From assembly GCA_016703895.1 (NCBI GenBank), contig JADJBE010000015.1:1-37205 (forward strand): a DNA stretch of 37,205 bases. Reading direction: 5' to 3'. The notes under the pieces were generated by a model. That model was not told where the DNA came from and did no database searches. It saw nothing but the letters and a program-made list of their open reading frames with translations. Positions within the stretch are counted from its first letter, which is position 1. The number at the start of each line of letters is the position of its first letter. Both the position numbers and the translations under genes were made by a program. This stretch comes from Pseudomonadota bacterium (GTDB lineage: Bacteria; Pseudomonadota; Gammaproteobacteria; Steroidobacterales; Steroidobacteraceae). This document shows positions 25,405 through 31,167 of the stretch, one piece after another.

Positions 25405-26480
25405 GTGGTTGCTATCGACCGGTGGATCTGAAGCGGCGTGATCAGCGTTGAGTTGCCACGGCAGCAGTGCTTCGAAGTGCTCGACGGTGGTAAGCGTAGG
25501 TAGTCGCTGGAAGAGCATCGACAGGTAGGCATGCGGCTCGACGCCGTTGGCTTTGCAGGTTTCGACCAGTGAGTATAGGTTAGCGCTCGCCTTGGCACCG
25601 TTGACCGTGTTAGCGAAGAGCCATCCTTTTCTGCCGATGACGAAGGGTCGGATGGCGTTCCCGCAACGGTTGTTGTCGATCGGTACATTGCCATCGGTGA
25701 GAAATACCGTCAGCTTGGACCACTGCCCGAGCGCGTAGTAGATGGCCTTGCCGAGTGGGCTTTGCGGCAACACGCGCGGCGCCAGTTGTTCAAGCCAGGT
25801 ATGAAAGCGTGCCATGATCAGCGCACTGAGGTTTGTCGGCTGTGGACGCGCTGCTCGGCGGTGCAAGGCTTGTCTCGGTCCCACAGTGTGCGCTCTATTT
25901 TGTACAGCTCGCGGATGAACTCAAGCGCCACTTTGGCCTGCCCGGTCGTCTCGTTCGGCTGCGCTTTGTGCGCATCGTGAAAGCGGCGCCGCGCGTGCGC
26001 CAGACAACCGGCATGCGTGACCCCGAGCACTTGGGCAACGTGTGTGTAGGTCTCGTAGCCATCGGTGAGCAAGACGCCACGGTAACCCTCGAGGAGTCGC
26101 TTCGGTACCGCCCCGGCGCGTGAGGCGTCGTAGTCGAAGAGCACGATCTTCTCACCAGGTGGTCCCGCCGCACGCACCCACATCCAGTGATTGGCGGTGG
26201 GCGCTTTGTCGCTGTGCAAGACTTGCAGTGGCGTCTCATCGCAGTGGATCATCGGTGCGCTGAACATCTTCTCGGCCAACAAGTTAATCAAGGGCTGTAT
26301 TTGTGACCCGAGGCGGATCATCCAGCCGGCCATGGTCGCGCGCCCGAGTGTGACCCCCAAGCGTGCGAACTGCGCTTCCTGGCGATACAGCGGCAGCCCG
26401 TCGACGAACTTGGCGGTGGTGATGTGCGCCAGCAGCGCCGGCGCGGCCAGTGAAAGCGCTCGCGCTCCAGGCGCTTGCAC
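25396..26480 (-). pseudogene. tnpC: IS66 transposase TnpC, 5'-deleted and frameshifted
   Basis: DDE transposase of IS66; full-length proteins have about 510-540 residues. What remains starts at the equivalent of AAPALLAHITTAKFVDGLPLY and includes IHCDETPLQVL (first catalytic Asp), FDYDASRAG, LLTDGYETY (second Asp) and CLAHARRRFHDAH. The N-terminal leucine-zipper and zinc-finger domains are gone. After EQRVHSRQTSV the frame breaks. The other frame resumes as LIMARFHTWLEQLAPRVLP and continues through SPLGKAIYYALGQW, DNNRCGNAIRPFVIGRKGW (with DNN…E-like region) and PTLTTVEHFEALLPW. One missing C near 25828-25831 explains the break. The stated 3' limit is approximate because the restored frame runs to the element's end. 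Confidence 0.88.
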
Positions 26481-26683
26481 CAGATCACAAAACCGTTACG
26501 CTCCCAGGTGAGGCACTTGAGCTTATCGCGTCGGCGGTTGATGAACACGAACAGCGCGCCACCCAATGCGTCCGTCTGCATCACCTCGCGCACGAGAATC
26601 GACAGCCCGTCGATCTGACGGCGCATGTCCACCGGCGCCCGATGCAGATACACCCGCTCGATACTGCGCTCAGGGCGCAGCAT
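26445..26683 (-). pseudogene. tnpB: IS66 accessory protein TnpB, 3'-truncated
   Basis: The IS66 Orf2 protein needed for transposition, normally about 115-120 residues. From ATG at 26683 the family sequence is clear: RVYLHRAPVDMRRQIDGLS, ALFVFINRRRDKLKCLTWE and GFVIWCKRLERERFHWP. After FHWP (about residue 79) the reading enters tnpC DNA in a wrong frame and ends at 26318 without family sequence. The junction therefore marks the internal deletion. ATG 26683 lies 14 bases inside the 3' end of tnpA, the usual IS66 overlap. Confidence 0.86.
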
Positions 26684-27011
26684 CCGGCCCCGACAAACCC
26701 GTGAGCCAATCTCGCGGCGGCCACTGCACGCAATCGATCACCAGCCGCTCATCGAGCGCGAGCCGACACACCACTGGCGCCCGTGTCGACGGTGGCGGTG
26801 CAATCGTCACCGCCACGAACTTCTCCCGAGTCGCTGCCGCGGCTCTCGGCAACAACCCGCGCCGACGCAAGTACGCCGTCGCGTCATAGATCTGCCGCGC
26901 CGACACGCCATGCAACCTCGCATACGCACCCAACGACAGCCCCTCGGCCTTCGCGCGCGCCACGTGCTCCAGCGACTGGCGCTGCAGACCCGTCATCTCC
27001 CTATCGTTCAT
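26670..27011 (-). CDS. tnpA: IS66 accessory protein TnpA
   Basis: A 113-residue IS66 Orf1 protein. An N-terminal helix-turn-helix reads SLEHVARAKAEGLSLGAYAR then LHGVSARQIYDATAYLRRRG, typical of this family. The C-terminal half has VVCRLALDERLVIDCVQWPP, a weak beta-rich tail. It is the first gene of the element, starting about 80 bases inside the right terminus, and appears intact. It overlaps tnpB by a few bases. On its own it does not transpose the element. Confidence 0.87.
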   Translation of the reverse strand: MNDREMTGLQRQSLEHVARAKAEGLSLGAYARLHGVSARQIYDATAYLRRRGLLPRAAAATREKFVAVTIAPPPSTRAPVVCRLALDERLVIDCVQWPPRDWLTGLSGPDAAP

Positions 27012-27072
27012 CCCGCACTCCTAACAAACCATGCGCGCGAGAATCGCCAGGCGTCGCCTAATCGGCAAGTAC

Positions 27073-27092
27073 GTACTTCTCTGATCGCTTAC
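27073..27092 (-). repeat. IS66 terminal inverted repeat, right end in window
   Basis: On the minus strand it begins GTAAGCGATCA and continues GAGAAGTAC, matching the other end for the first 11 bases exactly. Confidence 0.85.
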
Positions 27093-27100
27093 ATGTGCCC
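27093..27100. repeat. Target-site duplication, right copy
   Basis: ATGTGCCC, identical to 25377-25384. Confidence 0.92.
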
Positions 27101-27298
27101 GAAGCGGCCGGTCGCCGAGAGCTGATTCTCGCCCAAAACTTTCCCCTGGTAGATGTCTACTTTACGTATACGCTCGAAAAAGGACGTCCTTTCGGTCCAG
27201 TAAACGACGTCGTTAATCTGGTGCTCACTTCGAATGGTCCAACGCGAGTAAGCGGAGCGTGGAGATCAATTAGGAGTATATTGATTGCATCACTCTAA
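27101..27298 (+). pseudogene. 3' part of the small ORF interrupted by the IS66-family element
   Basis: The frame that continues the left part (ending DGYVP at 25384) reads EAAGRRELILAQNFPLVDVY, then LEKGRPFGPVNDVVNLVL, and stops with TAA at 27296-27298. The mixed charged and hydrophobic composition suggests a folded domain, but I recognise no family. Base composition is less GC-rich than the RND genes. Whether this was ever a gene needs a homologue without the insertion. Confidence 0.4.
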
Positions 27299-27316
27299 TC
27301 TGGACATCGTTGAACC

Positions 27317-27655
27317 ATGGCAACGCACCACGCCCAGCCAGGTGAGCTCGTTGATCTAACTTCCTGGGCAGACGACATACCGTCCGAAGGTTCCAAGGCT
27401 ATTACAAAGATCGACCGGCTTGAACTGGCCCGACTCGTGGTCCCAGCCGACACGGAAATGCATCGCTCGAAGTACTGCCGAGTGTCGGGACCAATCGTCG
27501 TACATTGTCTCGACGGCGAGATTGAGCTGAAGACGCGCGATGCAGTTACGACGATCAAAGCGGGTCAGCTGGTGTACTTACTGGCGGACACCGACCACGC
27601 GATTAGAGGTATTCTTGACTCTGTCGTTCTGCTAACAATCGTACTGACTACGTAA
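27317..27655 (+). CDS. Cupin-domain protein
   Basis: A 112-residue single-domain small beta-barrel of the cupin_2 type. Seen: PADTEMHRSKYCRVSGPIVV followed by HCLDGEIELK (first cupin motif region), then AGQLVYLLADTDHAIRGI (second motif, with one His). The classical GX5HXHX3-4E ligand set is incomplete, so metal binding is uncertain. The ATG at 27317 was chosen because the domain starts shortly after; no strong ribosome site is seen. It lies 16 bases before the next gene, which is another small cupin-like protein, so the two probably act together. Function unknown. Confidence 0.72.
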   Translation: MATHHAQPGELVDLTSWADDIPSEGSKAITKIDRLELARLVVPADTEMHRSKYCRVSGPIVVHCLDGEIELKTRDAVTTIKAGQLVYLLADTDHAIRGILDSVVLLTIVLTT

Positions 27656-27671
27656 ACAGAAGTCGAATATC

Positions 27672-28019
27672 ATGACGCATCAACGCATCCCTCCGCACTG
27701 GACCATTCAACGCTCAACGAAATTCTTTACGAAGTCCGATGTTCCCAAGGCGCTCCTGAGTCACCACAACACTGCCGCGGGTGTTTTCGGTCAAATTTGT
27801 GTCATGGAGGGTGCGGTCACGTACTTCGGTTTCGCAGATAGCGAGGCCACGGCACCCGGGACGACAATCGTCATCGAGGCGGGGCAGTTCGGGACCAGCC
27901 CACCGCAGTATTGGCATCGCGTCGAGTTGACCGACGACGCGCAATTCAACATCAACTTCTGGTCGTCGAAAGATCAAGAAGGGCAAACGCCTAATCAGCA
28001 CAAAAAAGCCGGTAGCTGA
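27672..28019 (+). CDS. DUF1971 (TehB-associated cupin-like) protein
   Basis: A 115-residue protein of the DUF1971 type, a cupin-like domain also found fused to or near the tellurite-resistance methyltransferase TehB. Diagnostic segments are the early WTIQRSTKFFTKSDVPKALL, SHHNTAAGVFGQICVMEG (usual xRHNTxxGVWGxLxVLEG) and TSPPQYWHRVEL near residue 76. The end is FNINFWSSKD (usual F.V.FY). In E. coli-like systems it may bind a small ligand; no enzyme activity is established. It follows the cupin gene by 16 bases and is likely co-transcribed. No tehB lies in the window. Confidence 0.8.
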   Translation: MTHQRIPPHWTIQRSTKFFTKSDVPKALLSHHNTAAGVFGQICVMEGAVTYFGFADSEATAPGTTIVIEAGQFGTSPPQYWHRVELTDDAQFNINFWSSKDQEGQTPNQHKKAGS

Positions 28020-28099
28020 GGGTTATGAGAAGACAAAAGCCATGGCTAAAGGCAAAGCGCTTTGAGCGCAAAATTTAGCAGGCGCGGGAGCATATTATA

Positions 28100-28408
28100 A
28101 TGACTGATTCTCACTCAGGCGGCTACTCTGCCGCGATTCCAATTGAAGAACTAACGCGACTAGCTAGGGCTGACTGCAATACTAGCAATGGTTGTACAAA
28201 GAAGGGAATTCGTGAGCGCGCCGAGACCGTCGTGCGCGCGAAACTCTGTCCTTGCGCCTCGACAGTTGACTCCATCGTCGATGCAGTTGTTGATGAGTAC
28301 GTGCGACAACTAGGTACTGAAAAAAATAGCTTTGTTGAAAAAGTAGAACCTAGCTATCAACTGTTTAGCATACGGCTGCTGTTGGCCGAATCCAGCCGAA
28401 ACAACTAA
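28100..28408 (+). CDS. Hypothetical 102-residue Cys-containing protein
   Basis: A small soluble protein with no signal or membrane segment. Four cysteines stand in two groups: CNTSNGC (27-33) and CPCAS (50-54), which could bind a metal such as zinc or iron, but the spacing matches no motif I know. The C-terminal half looks helical (STVDSIVDAVVDEYVRQLG). GGGAG lies about ten bases before the ATG. Base composition is more A/T-rich than the chromosomal genes around the island, which suggests transfer. Its stop meets that of the converging vapC with a 4-base overlap. Confidence 0.5.
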   Translation: MTDSHSGGYSAAIPIEELTRLARADCNTSNGCTKKGIRERAETVVRAKLCPCASTVDSIVDAVVDEYVRQLGTEKNSFVEKVEPSYQLFSIRLLLAESSRNN

Positions 28409-28815
28409 CTATCTGCCTTCCATACCTGTAACTCGCAATCAGCGGCGGCCAAGACGAAGTCGTTATCGGTAGTAAGCAACGTTAGCCCATGTCGGACACA
28501 TAGCTGAGCGATCAGTGCGTCAATTGTGCCAATCTGCACCCCAGATCGTCGGCACGAATTTCGGAGATCCGCTGCGTCGATGTAATCTTGGCGGTCCGGA
28601 TTGAGCAGAGGCAAAGCGGAAAAACGCTGGACGATATCGGTCCGTGCCCTCGGTCCAGTAAAGCCTTGCAAAAGTTCCTGGAGAACCAAACCGGTAGTGA
28701 CGATGGGTTCGCCGTCAGTCAGGGCCTTCTGTAGGGCCCGTACCTGTGGTTCGTCGCCCACTCGATCACGCCTGAAGGCCAACGACCACACGCTGGTATC
28801 GACCAGCAAAGTCAT
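28405..28815 (-). CDS. vapC: VapC toxin, PIN-domain ribonuclease
   Basis: A 136-residue PIN-domain toxin; VapC proteins cleave tRNA or rRNA when free of antitoxin. The four acidic active-site residues are visible: D6 (LLVDTSVW), E47 (LVLQELLQGF), D99 (GTIDALIAQL) and D117 (TTDNDF). Length and order match the type II VapC family. Its ATG at 28815 overlaps the vapB stop by four bases (ATGA), as in most VapBC operons. The protein looks intact, so the cell depends on a working antitoxin if it is expressed. Confidence 0.92.
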   Translation of the reverse strand: MTLLVDTSVWSLAFRRDRVGDEPQVRALQKALTDGEPIVTTGLVLQELLQGFTGPRARTDIVQRFSALPLLNPDRQDYIDAADLRNSCRRSGVQIGTIDALIAQLCVRHGLTLLTTDNDFVLAAADCELQVWKADS

Positions 28816-29009
28816 CGCCGCGTGCGCTCAGCCTTATAGTCGAACGACGGATTCCACTCGAGCTTGCCCATCAGGTCGAGCACGTCTTTTGCTTTCGCCG
28901 AGCAACGAATTCCTCTAGTGCGCGTTACCGCCGCCTTCTTGGTGGTCTCGCCGCTGACCGCCAAGGCTCGTTCGATCAGAGCCGGATCTATGGAGAGATT
29001 GGTAGCCAT
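28812..29009 (-). CDS. vapB: VapB antitoxin with a frame-swapped middle segment
   Basis: A 65-residue antitoxin of the VapB (PF09957-like) type. The N-terminus MATNLSIDPALIERALAVSG and the tail VLDLMGKLEWNPSFDYKAER are typical. Between KKAAVTR and KDVLDL the family has a helix such as ALEEFVARRKQ. Here the reading is TRGIRCSAKA, while the +1 frame of the same DNA encodes exactly ALEEFVARRKQ. A net loss of three bases in two places (two near 28920-28923, one near 28889-28891) explains it. The tail that blocks VapC returns to frame, so partial function is possible. The ATG at 29009 has AGAGG seven bases upstream. Confidence 0.88.
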   Translation of the reverse strand: MATNLSIDPALIERALAVSGETTKKAAVTRTRGIRCSAKAKDVLDLMGKLEWNPSFDYKAERTRR

Positions 29010-29028
29010 GTGTGACCTCTTACACATG

Positions 29029-29057
29029 ATCTTACACAATCCTGTGTGCCTCGGCAA
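29029..29057 (-). promoter_or_regulatory. Predicted vapBC promoter with operator palindrome
   Basis: TTGCCG (29057-29052) and TAAGAT (29034-29029) are 17 bp apart on the minus strand, about 20 bp upstream of vapB. The palindrome ACACA-ATCC-TGTGT (29034-29047) lies in the spacer, and TGTGTAAGA occurs twice as a 12-bp-spaced direct repeat. This suits autoregulation by VapB, the usual mode in the family. Confidence 0.55.
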
Positions 29058-29118
29058 CTTTATCTCGATGTGAATTGACCGTCACGTTGGTCATTTGTCC
29101 ACCGGGCTGGGTATCCGC

Positions 29119-29174
29119 TTACCGGGAAAATGCAGGTTGGCCTCGAATGACTGCTCCTGACAGTCAACTGCCGG
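29119..29174 (+). repeat. Diverged intergenic repeat, copy A
   Basis: The segment aligns with copy C at 30731-30783: TTACCGG, then AAA, a GCAGG, GGCCTCGAATG, GCTCCTG and a final GCC in the same order with small spacing changes. It lies between vapBC and higBA. It resembles short palindromic elements seen between genes in other proteobacteria, but I cannot name a family. Confidence 0.5.
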
Positions 29175-29477
29175 CTAACCAGCCCCAGCGCTAATGGGTC
29201 GAATCCTTGCGACCTGCGCACGCAGTGCCTTGCGACTGCGCCACAGATCGTAGCTCGCCTGCATGTGGAGCCATGATTCAGCACTACCGCCTAACGCGGC
29301 GGTCAAGCGTACCGCCATATCTGCGCTGATCGCTGCTTTGCCGTTGAGCACACGCGAGAGCGCGACGCGCGTAATGCCGAGCCGCTTGGCAAATTCAGTC
29401 ACGGTAATTCCCGTGTCTGAAAACAGCCCATCGCGCAGCACTTCGCCGGGATGAGGGGGGTTATGCATAGTAGCCAT
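29175..29477 (-). CDS. higA: HigA antitoxin (Xre-type)
   Basis: A 100-residue antitoxin of the HigA family. The hallmark start HNPPHPGEVLRDGLF (4-18) is followed by a helix-turn-helix TVTEFAKRLGITRVALSRVL (25-44), NGKAAISADMAVRLTAALGG, and the tail SWLHMQASYDL. HigA binds HigB and represses the operon. It starts 13 bases after higB ends, with AAAGGCGA upstream of the ATG at 29477. It appears intact. Confidence 0.93.
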   Translation of the reverse strand: MATMHNPPHPGEVLRDGLFSDTGITVTEFAKRLGITRVALSRVLNGKAAISADMAVRLTAALGGSAESWLHMQASYDLWRSRKALRAQVARIRPISAGAG

Positions 29478-29489
29478 TAATGTCGCCTT

Positions 29490-29768
29490 TCAATGATAGT
29501 CCTGATAGTCCACGACTACGGCGTCCGTGCCCTCGAACGCAAAAGTGAGTCGCCAATTCTGATCAACCCAGACGGCCCAACTGCCCTTCAGTTCGCCCTT
29601 GAGCGGGTGCAATCGCCACCCGGGGAACGCCATGTCCGCCGCTGACTGCGCGCCATCGAGGCGCGCAAGCTGCAGGCGTAGCCGCTTCGCATGCGTCGGT
29701 TGGATACCGGCCTTGCTACCCGTCTTGAAATAGCCTTCCAGGCCCCGATGACGGAAAGACTTGATCAC
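29490..29768 (-). CDS. higB: HigB toxin (RelE superfamily)
   Basis: A 92-residue HigB-type mRNA interferase that cuts mRNA on the ribosome. Family features are the start FRHRGLEGYFKTGSKAGI, AKRLRLQLARLDGA, FPGWRLHPLKGELKGSWAVW and the end WRLTFAFEGTDAVVVDYQDYH in separate adjoining motifs. Toxin before antitoxin is the usual HigBA order. The start is GTG at 29768, which falls at the predicted +1 of the promoter at 29775-29803, with no ribosome site between them. Confidence 0.93.
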   Translation of the reverse strand: MIKSFRHRGLEGYFKTGSKAGIQPTHAKRLRLQLARLDGAQSAADMAFPGWRLHPLKGELKGSWAVWVDQNWRLTFAFEGTDAVVVDYQDYH

Positions 29769-29774
29769 GAAAAA

Positions 29775-29803
29775 ATAGTATAGCGTGGCTATACACCTGT
29801 CAA
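29775..29803 (-). promoter_or_regulatory. higBA promoter
   Basis: On the minus strand, TTGACA (29803-29798) is a perfect -35 and TACTAT (29780-29775) the -10, with a 17-bp spacer. The expected start, about seven bases after the -10, is the G of the higB GTG at 29768. This predicts a leaderless transcript. Confidence 0.65.
29778..29794. promoter_or_regulatory. higBA operator palindrome
   Basis: GTATAGC-GTG-GCTATAC, perfect 7-bp arms around three bases, sits between and partly over the -35 and -10 of the higBA promoter. Size and place fit a HigA (Xre) operator. Confidence 0.7.
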
Positions 29804-29845
29804 TCCATGGGTCACTCTGCCCCGACTAGCTCAACGGCGACGAAT

Positions 29846-29909
29846 TCGAATGACCGCTTCCGGGAGAACTGGCTATACGCACCGAAGGTCCGTTGCTGGC
29901 CGAGAGCCG
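29846..29909 (+). repeat. Diverged intergenic repeat, copy B
   Basis: Two linked parts: TCGAATGACCGCTTC (29846-29860), matching copy A's TCGAATGACTGCTCC, and CGAAGGTCCGTTGCTGGCCG (29883-29902), which aligns with copy C's CGAATGGCGGCTCCTGGCCG allowing one gap. It lies upstream of higBA, in the 238-base stretch before the next module. The rest of that stretch (29803-30006) shows no gene. Confidence 0.4.
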
Positions 29910-30006
29910 ATGCTAGGAATACCTCGCCTGACGCGGAAAGATACTAACAAGAACAATACCCATGAAAAACCAGTGTGCAATAGGATCAGCAACTTCCATC
30001 CAGAGA

Positions 30007-30288
30007 CTATGCGGCGCGCTGCACTCGTAGTTTGACTTGTAGCCCAGCCGCTGCCGCCATATTCACGAGAGCATCGAGACCAAACAAGTTAATCTTGCCG
30101 CGCATCAAGTCGGATACCCGTGGCTGGGTCACTCCAAATAGTCTCGCGGCATCTGCTTGGCTCATTTTCGTGCGATTGATGTGATTTCGAAGTGCCAGCA
30201 TGAGTACGGAACGCAGCTTCATGTTCTCAGCCGCTTCCGCCATATCCTCGACGGCGTCCCAAACATTGTCGAATCGCTTCCTGGTCAT
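30007..30288 (-). CDS. Xre-family antitoxin of the COG5606 type
   Basis: A 93-residue antitoxin whose partner is the COG4679 toxin just upstream. The helix-turn-helix reads MSQADAARLFGVTQPRVSDLM (about 43-63), followed by RGKINLFGLDALVNMAAAAG, the typical tail of this family. The N-terminal part (DAVEDMAEAAENMKLRSVLM) is helical and probably binds the toxin. The ATG at 30288 overlaps the restored toxin stop (ATGA, 30288-30285). It looks intact although its toxin is not, so it may persist as a regulator or as protection against related toxins. Confidence 0.9.
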   Translation of the reverse strand: MTRKRFDNVWDAVEDMAEAAENMKLRSVLMLALRNHINRTKMSQADAARLFGVTQPRVSDLMRGKINLFGLDALVNMAAAAGLQVKLRVQRAA

Positions 30289-30622
30289 TTACCTAGTTCC
30301 TTACGCAGTTCCTTGTACCGCCGCGTGGCCACATCCAAATCATTCTTACCAGTCCTTTCGCTTTTTTTTGAAAGCAATGCAGAACATAGATCGCGGTGGC
30401 GAAGTTTGCGACATAGACGACTCGAAAGGCTCCCGATGCATCACGAATCCTGATTTCACGGACGCCTCTGCCTACGGTGCTCATTGGCTTCCAGTCATCC
30501 GCTTCCTGGCCGCATTGCACTTAGTAGAGCTGAAAGCCTGCTTCACGCCGCGCCAAGAGCGGAAACGACCGCAAGTCGCTCAAGGAGCTGCCTAGAAATT
30601 CCAACGGTTTGGTATCGGCCAT
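30285..30622 (-). pseudogene. COG4679/Gp49-like toxin, nonsense plus frameshift
   Basis: A RelE-superfamily (phage Gp49-like) toxin, 112 residues when repaired. From ATG 30622 the frame gives MADTKPLEFLGSSLSDLRSF and ARREAGFQLY, then TAA at 30523-30521. The same frame goes on as VQCGQEADDWKPMSTVG, RGVREIRIRDASGAFRVVYV and YVLHCFQKK, all family motifs. At a run of eight A (30362-30369, plus-strand T) one base is missing. The next frame gives RRYKELRKELGK and a TGA that overlaps the antitoxin ATG. Two independent lesions make real inactivation more likely than an assembly error. Confidence 0.87.
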
Positions 30623-30634
30623 TCCTCAACTTAA

Positions 30635-30650
30635 ATACAATACTTTGTAT
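30635..30650. promoter_or_regulatory. Operator-like palindrome of the third TA module
   Basis: ATACAA-TACT-TTGTAT, perfect 6-bp arms, lies 13-28 bp upstream of the toxin pseudogene start at 30622. As with the other modules, this would suit autoregulation by the Xre antitoxin, which is still intact. Confidence 0.5.
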
Positions 30651-30730
30651 GCAAGATACAGGTGCCCGCATCTCAAATTCTCACAGAAGGCTCGTATTTC
30701 ATAGTGCGGAAATAGAGTGTCAGCGGCCGG

Positions 30731-30783
30731 TTACCGGAAAGCAGGAGACCGGCCTCGAATGGCGGCTCCTGGCCGCAAGCGCC
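30731..30783 (+). repeat. Diverged intergenic repeat, copy C
   Basis: Aligns with copy A (29119-29174): TTACCGG, GGCCTCGAATG and GCTCCTG in the same order. It contains CTGGCCGCAAGC, the part shared with copy B. It lies between the third and fourth TA modules. The remainder of the gap 30651-30876 holds a promoter for the fourth module and no gene I can support. Confidence 0.5.
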
Positions 30784-30817
30784 GCCCCCAGCAATTGTTT
30801 CGGACCGTTTTCTCGGC

Positions 30818-30847
30818 TTGACCGCAGGGGTCTGGTGGTATTACTTT
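30818..30847 (+). promoter_or_regulatory. Predicted promoter of the fourth TA module
   Basis: TTGACC (30818-30823) and TACTTT (30842-30847) are 18 bp apart, about 30 bp upstream of the antitoxin ATG at 30877. Weak inverted ATTAC/GTAAT arms lie just after. Moderate prediction. Confidence 0.4.
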
Positions 30848-30876
30848 ATGACTACCGTAATTTTTCGAGGCTAGAT

Positions 30877-31167
30877 ATGGCGGCCACAAGCTTGAAGCTC
30901 CCCGATAGTCTGAAGCAAAGAATCGAACGCCTTGCGGGAGTGGCGAAGAAGACGCCGCATGCGTTCATGATCGATGCATTGACGCGCGAAACGGAGCGTT
31001 CAGAATTGCGCGAGCGATTCGCCGCAGATTCCGCACTGGCCGAACAGGAAGCGATGGCGAGCGGCAAAGCGTTCTCGCTCGCAAGTGCCTTTGACTACCT
31101 GGAAGCGCGTGTCGCCGGCAAGAAGCTGAAGCGTCCTAGGGCGCATGCATGGCGCGCGTCGAAATAA
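30877..31167 (+). CDS. Ribbon-helix-helix antitoxin (ParD/CopG-like)
   Basis: A 96-residue antitoxin. The N-terminus MAATSLKLPDSLKQRIERLA followed by KKTPHAFMIDALTRE is a ribbon-helix-helix DNA-binding domain (about 4-45). The rest is an acidic-basic helical tail (RERFAADSALAEQEAM, then YLEARVAGKKLKRPRA) for toxin binding. GAGG lies eight bases before the ATG. The gene overlaps the ParE-like toxin gene by 19 bases, the usual antitoxin-first order. Unlike the other three modules it is on the plus strand. Confidence 0.9.
   Translation: MAATSLKLPDSLKQRIERLAGVAKKTPHAFMIDALTRETERSELRERFAADSALAEQEAMASGKAFSLASAFDYLEARVAGKKLKRPRAHAWRASK

Larger units (their letters stand above)
25385..27092 (-). mobile_element. 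IS66-family element with internal deletion (1708 bp)
   Basis: The ends are inverted repeats starting GTAAGCGATCA (25385-25395 and, reversed, 27092-27082), the IS66-type terminus, with weaker matching for about ten more bases. Perfect 8-bp duplications ATGTGCCC flank it. Inside, all on the minus strand, are tnpA, a tnpB cut after its RFHWP segment, and a tnpC that begins at the equivalent of AAPALLAHI and has a frameshift. Full IS66 elements are about 2.4-2.5 kb, so roughly 0.7 kb is missing around 26445-26455, joining tnpB to tnpC. The element cannot make a normal transposase, but its ends could still be moved by an intact copy elsewhere. Confidence 0.92.

Noticed and set aside
28055..28072. 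Palindrome around AAAGCGCTTT before the 102-residue gene
   Set aside because: Short, with no clear -10/-35 next to it and no U-run; nothing can be assigned.
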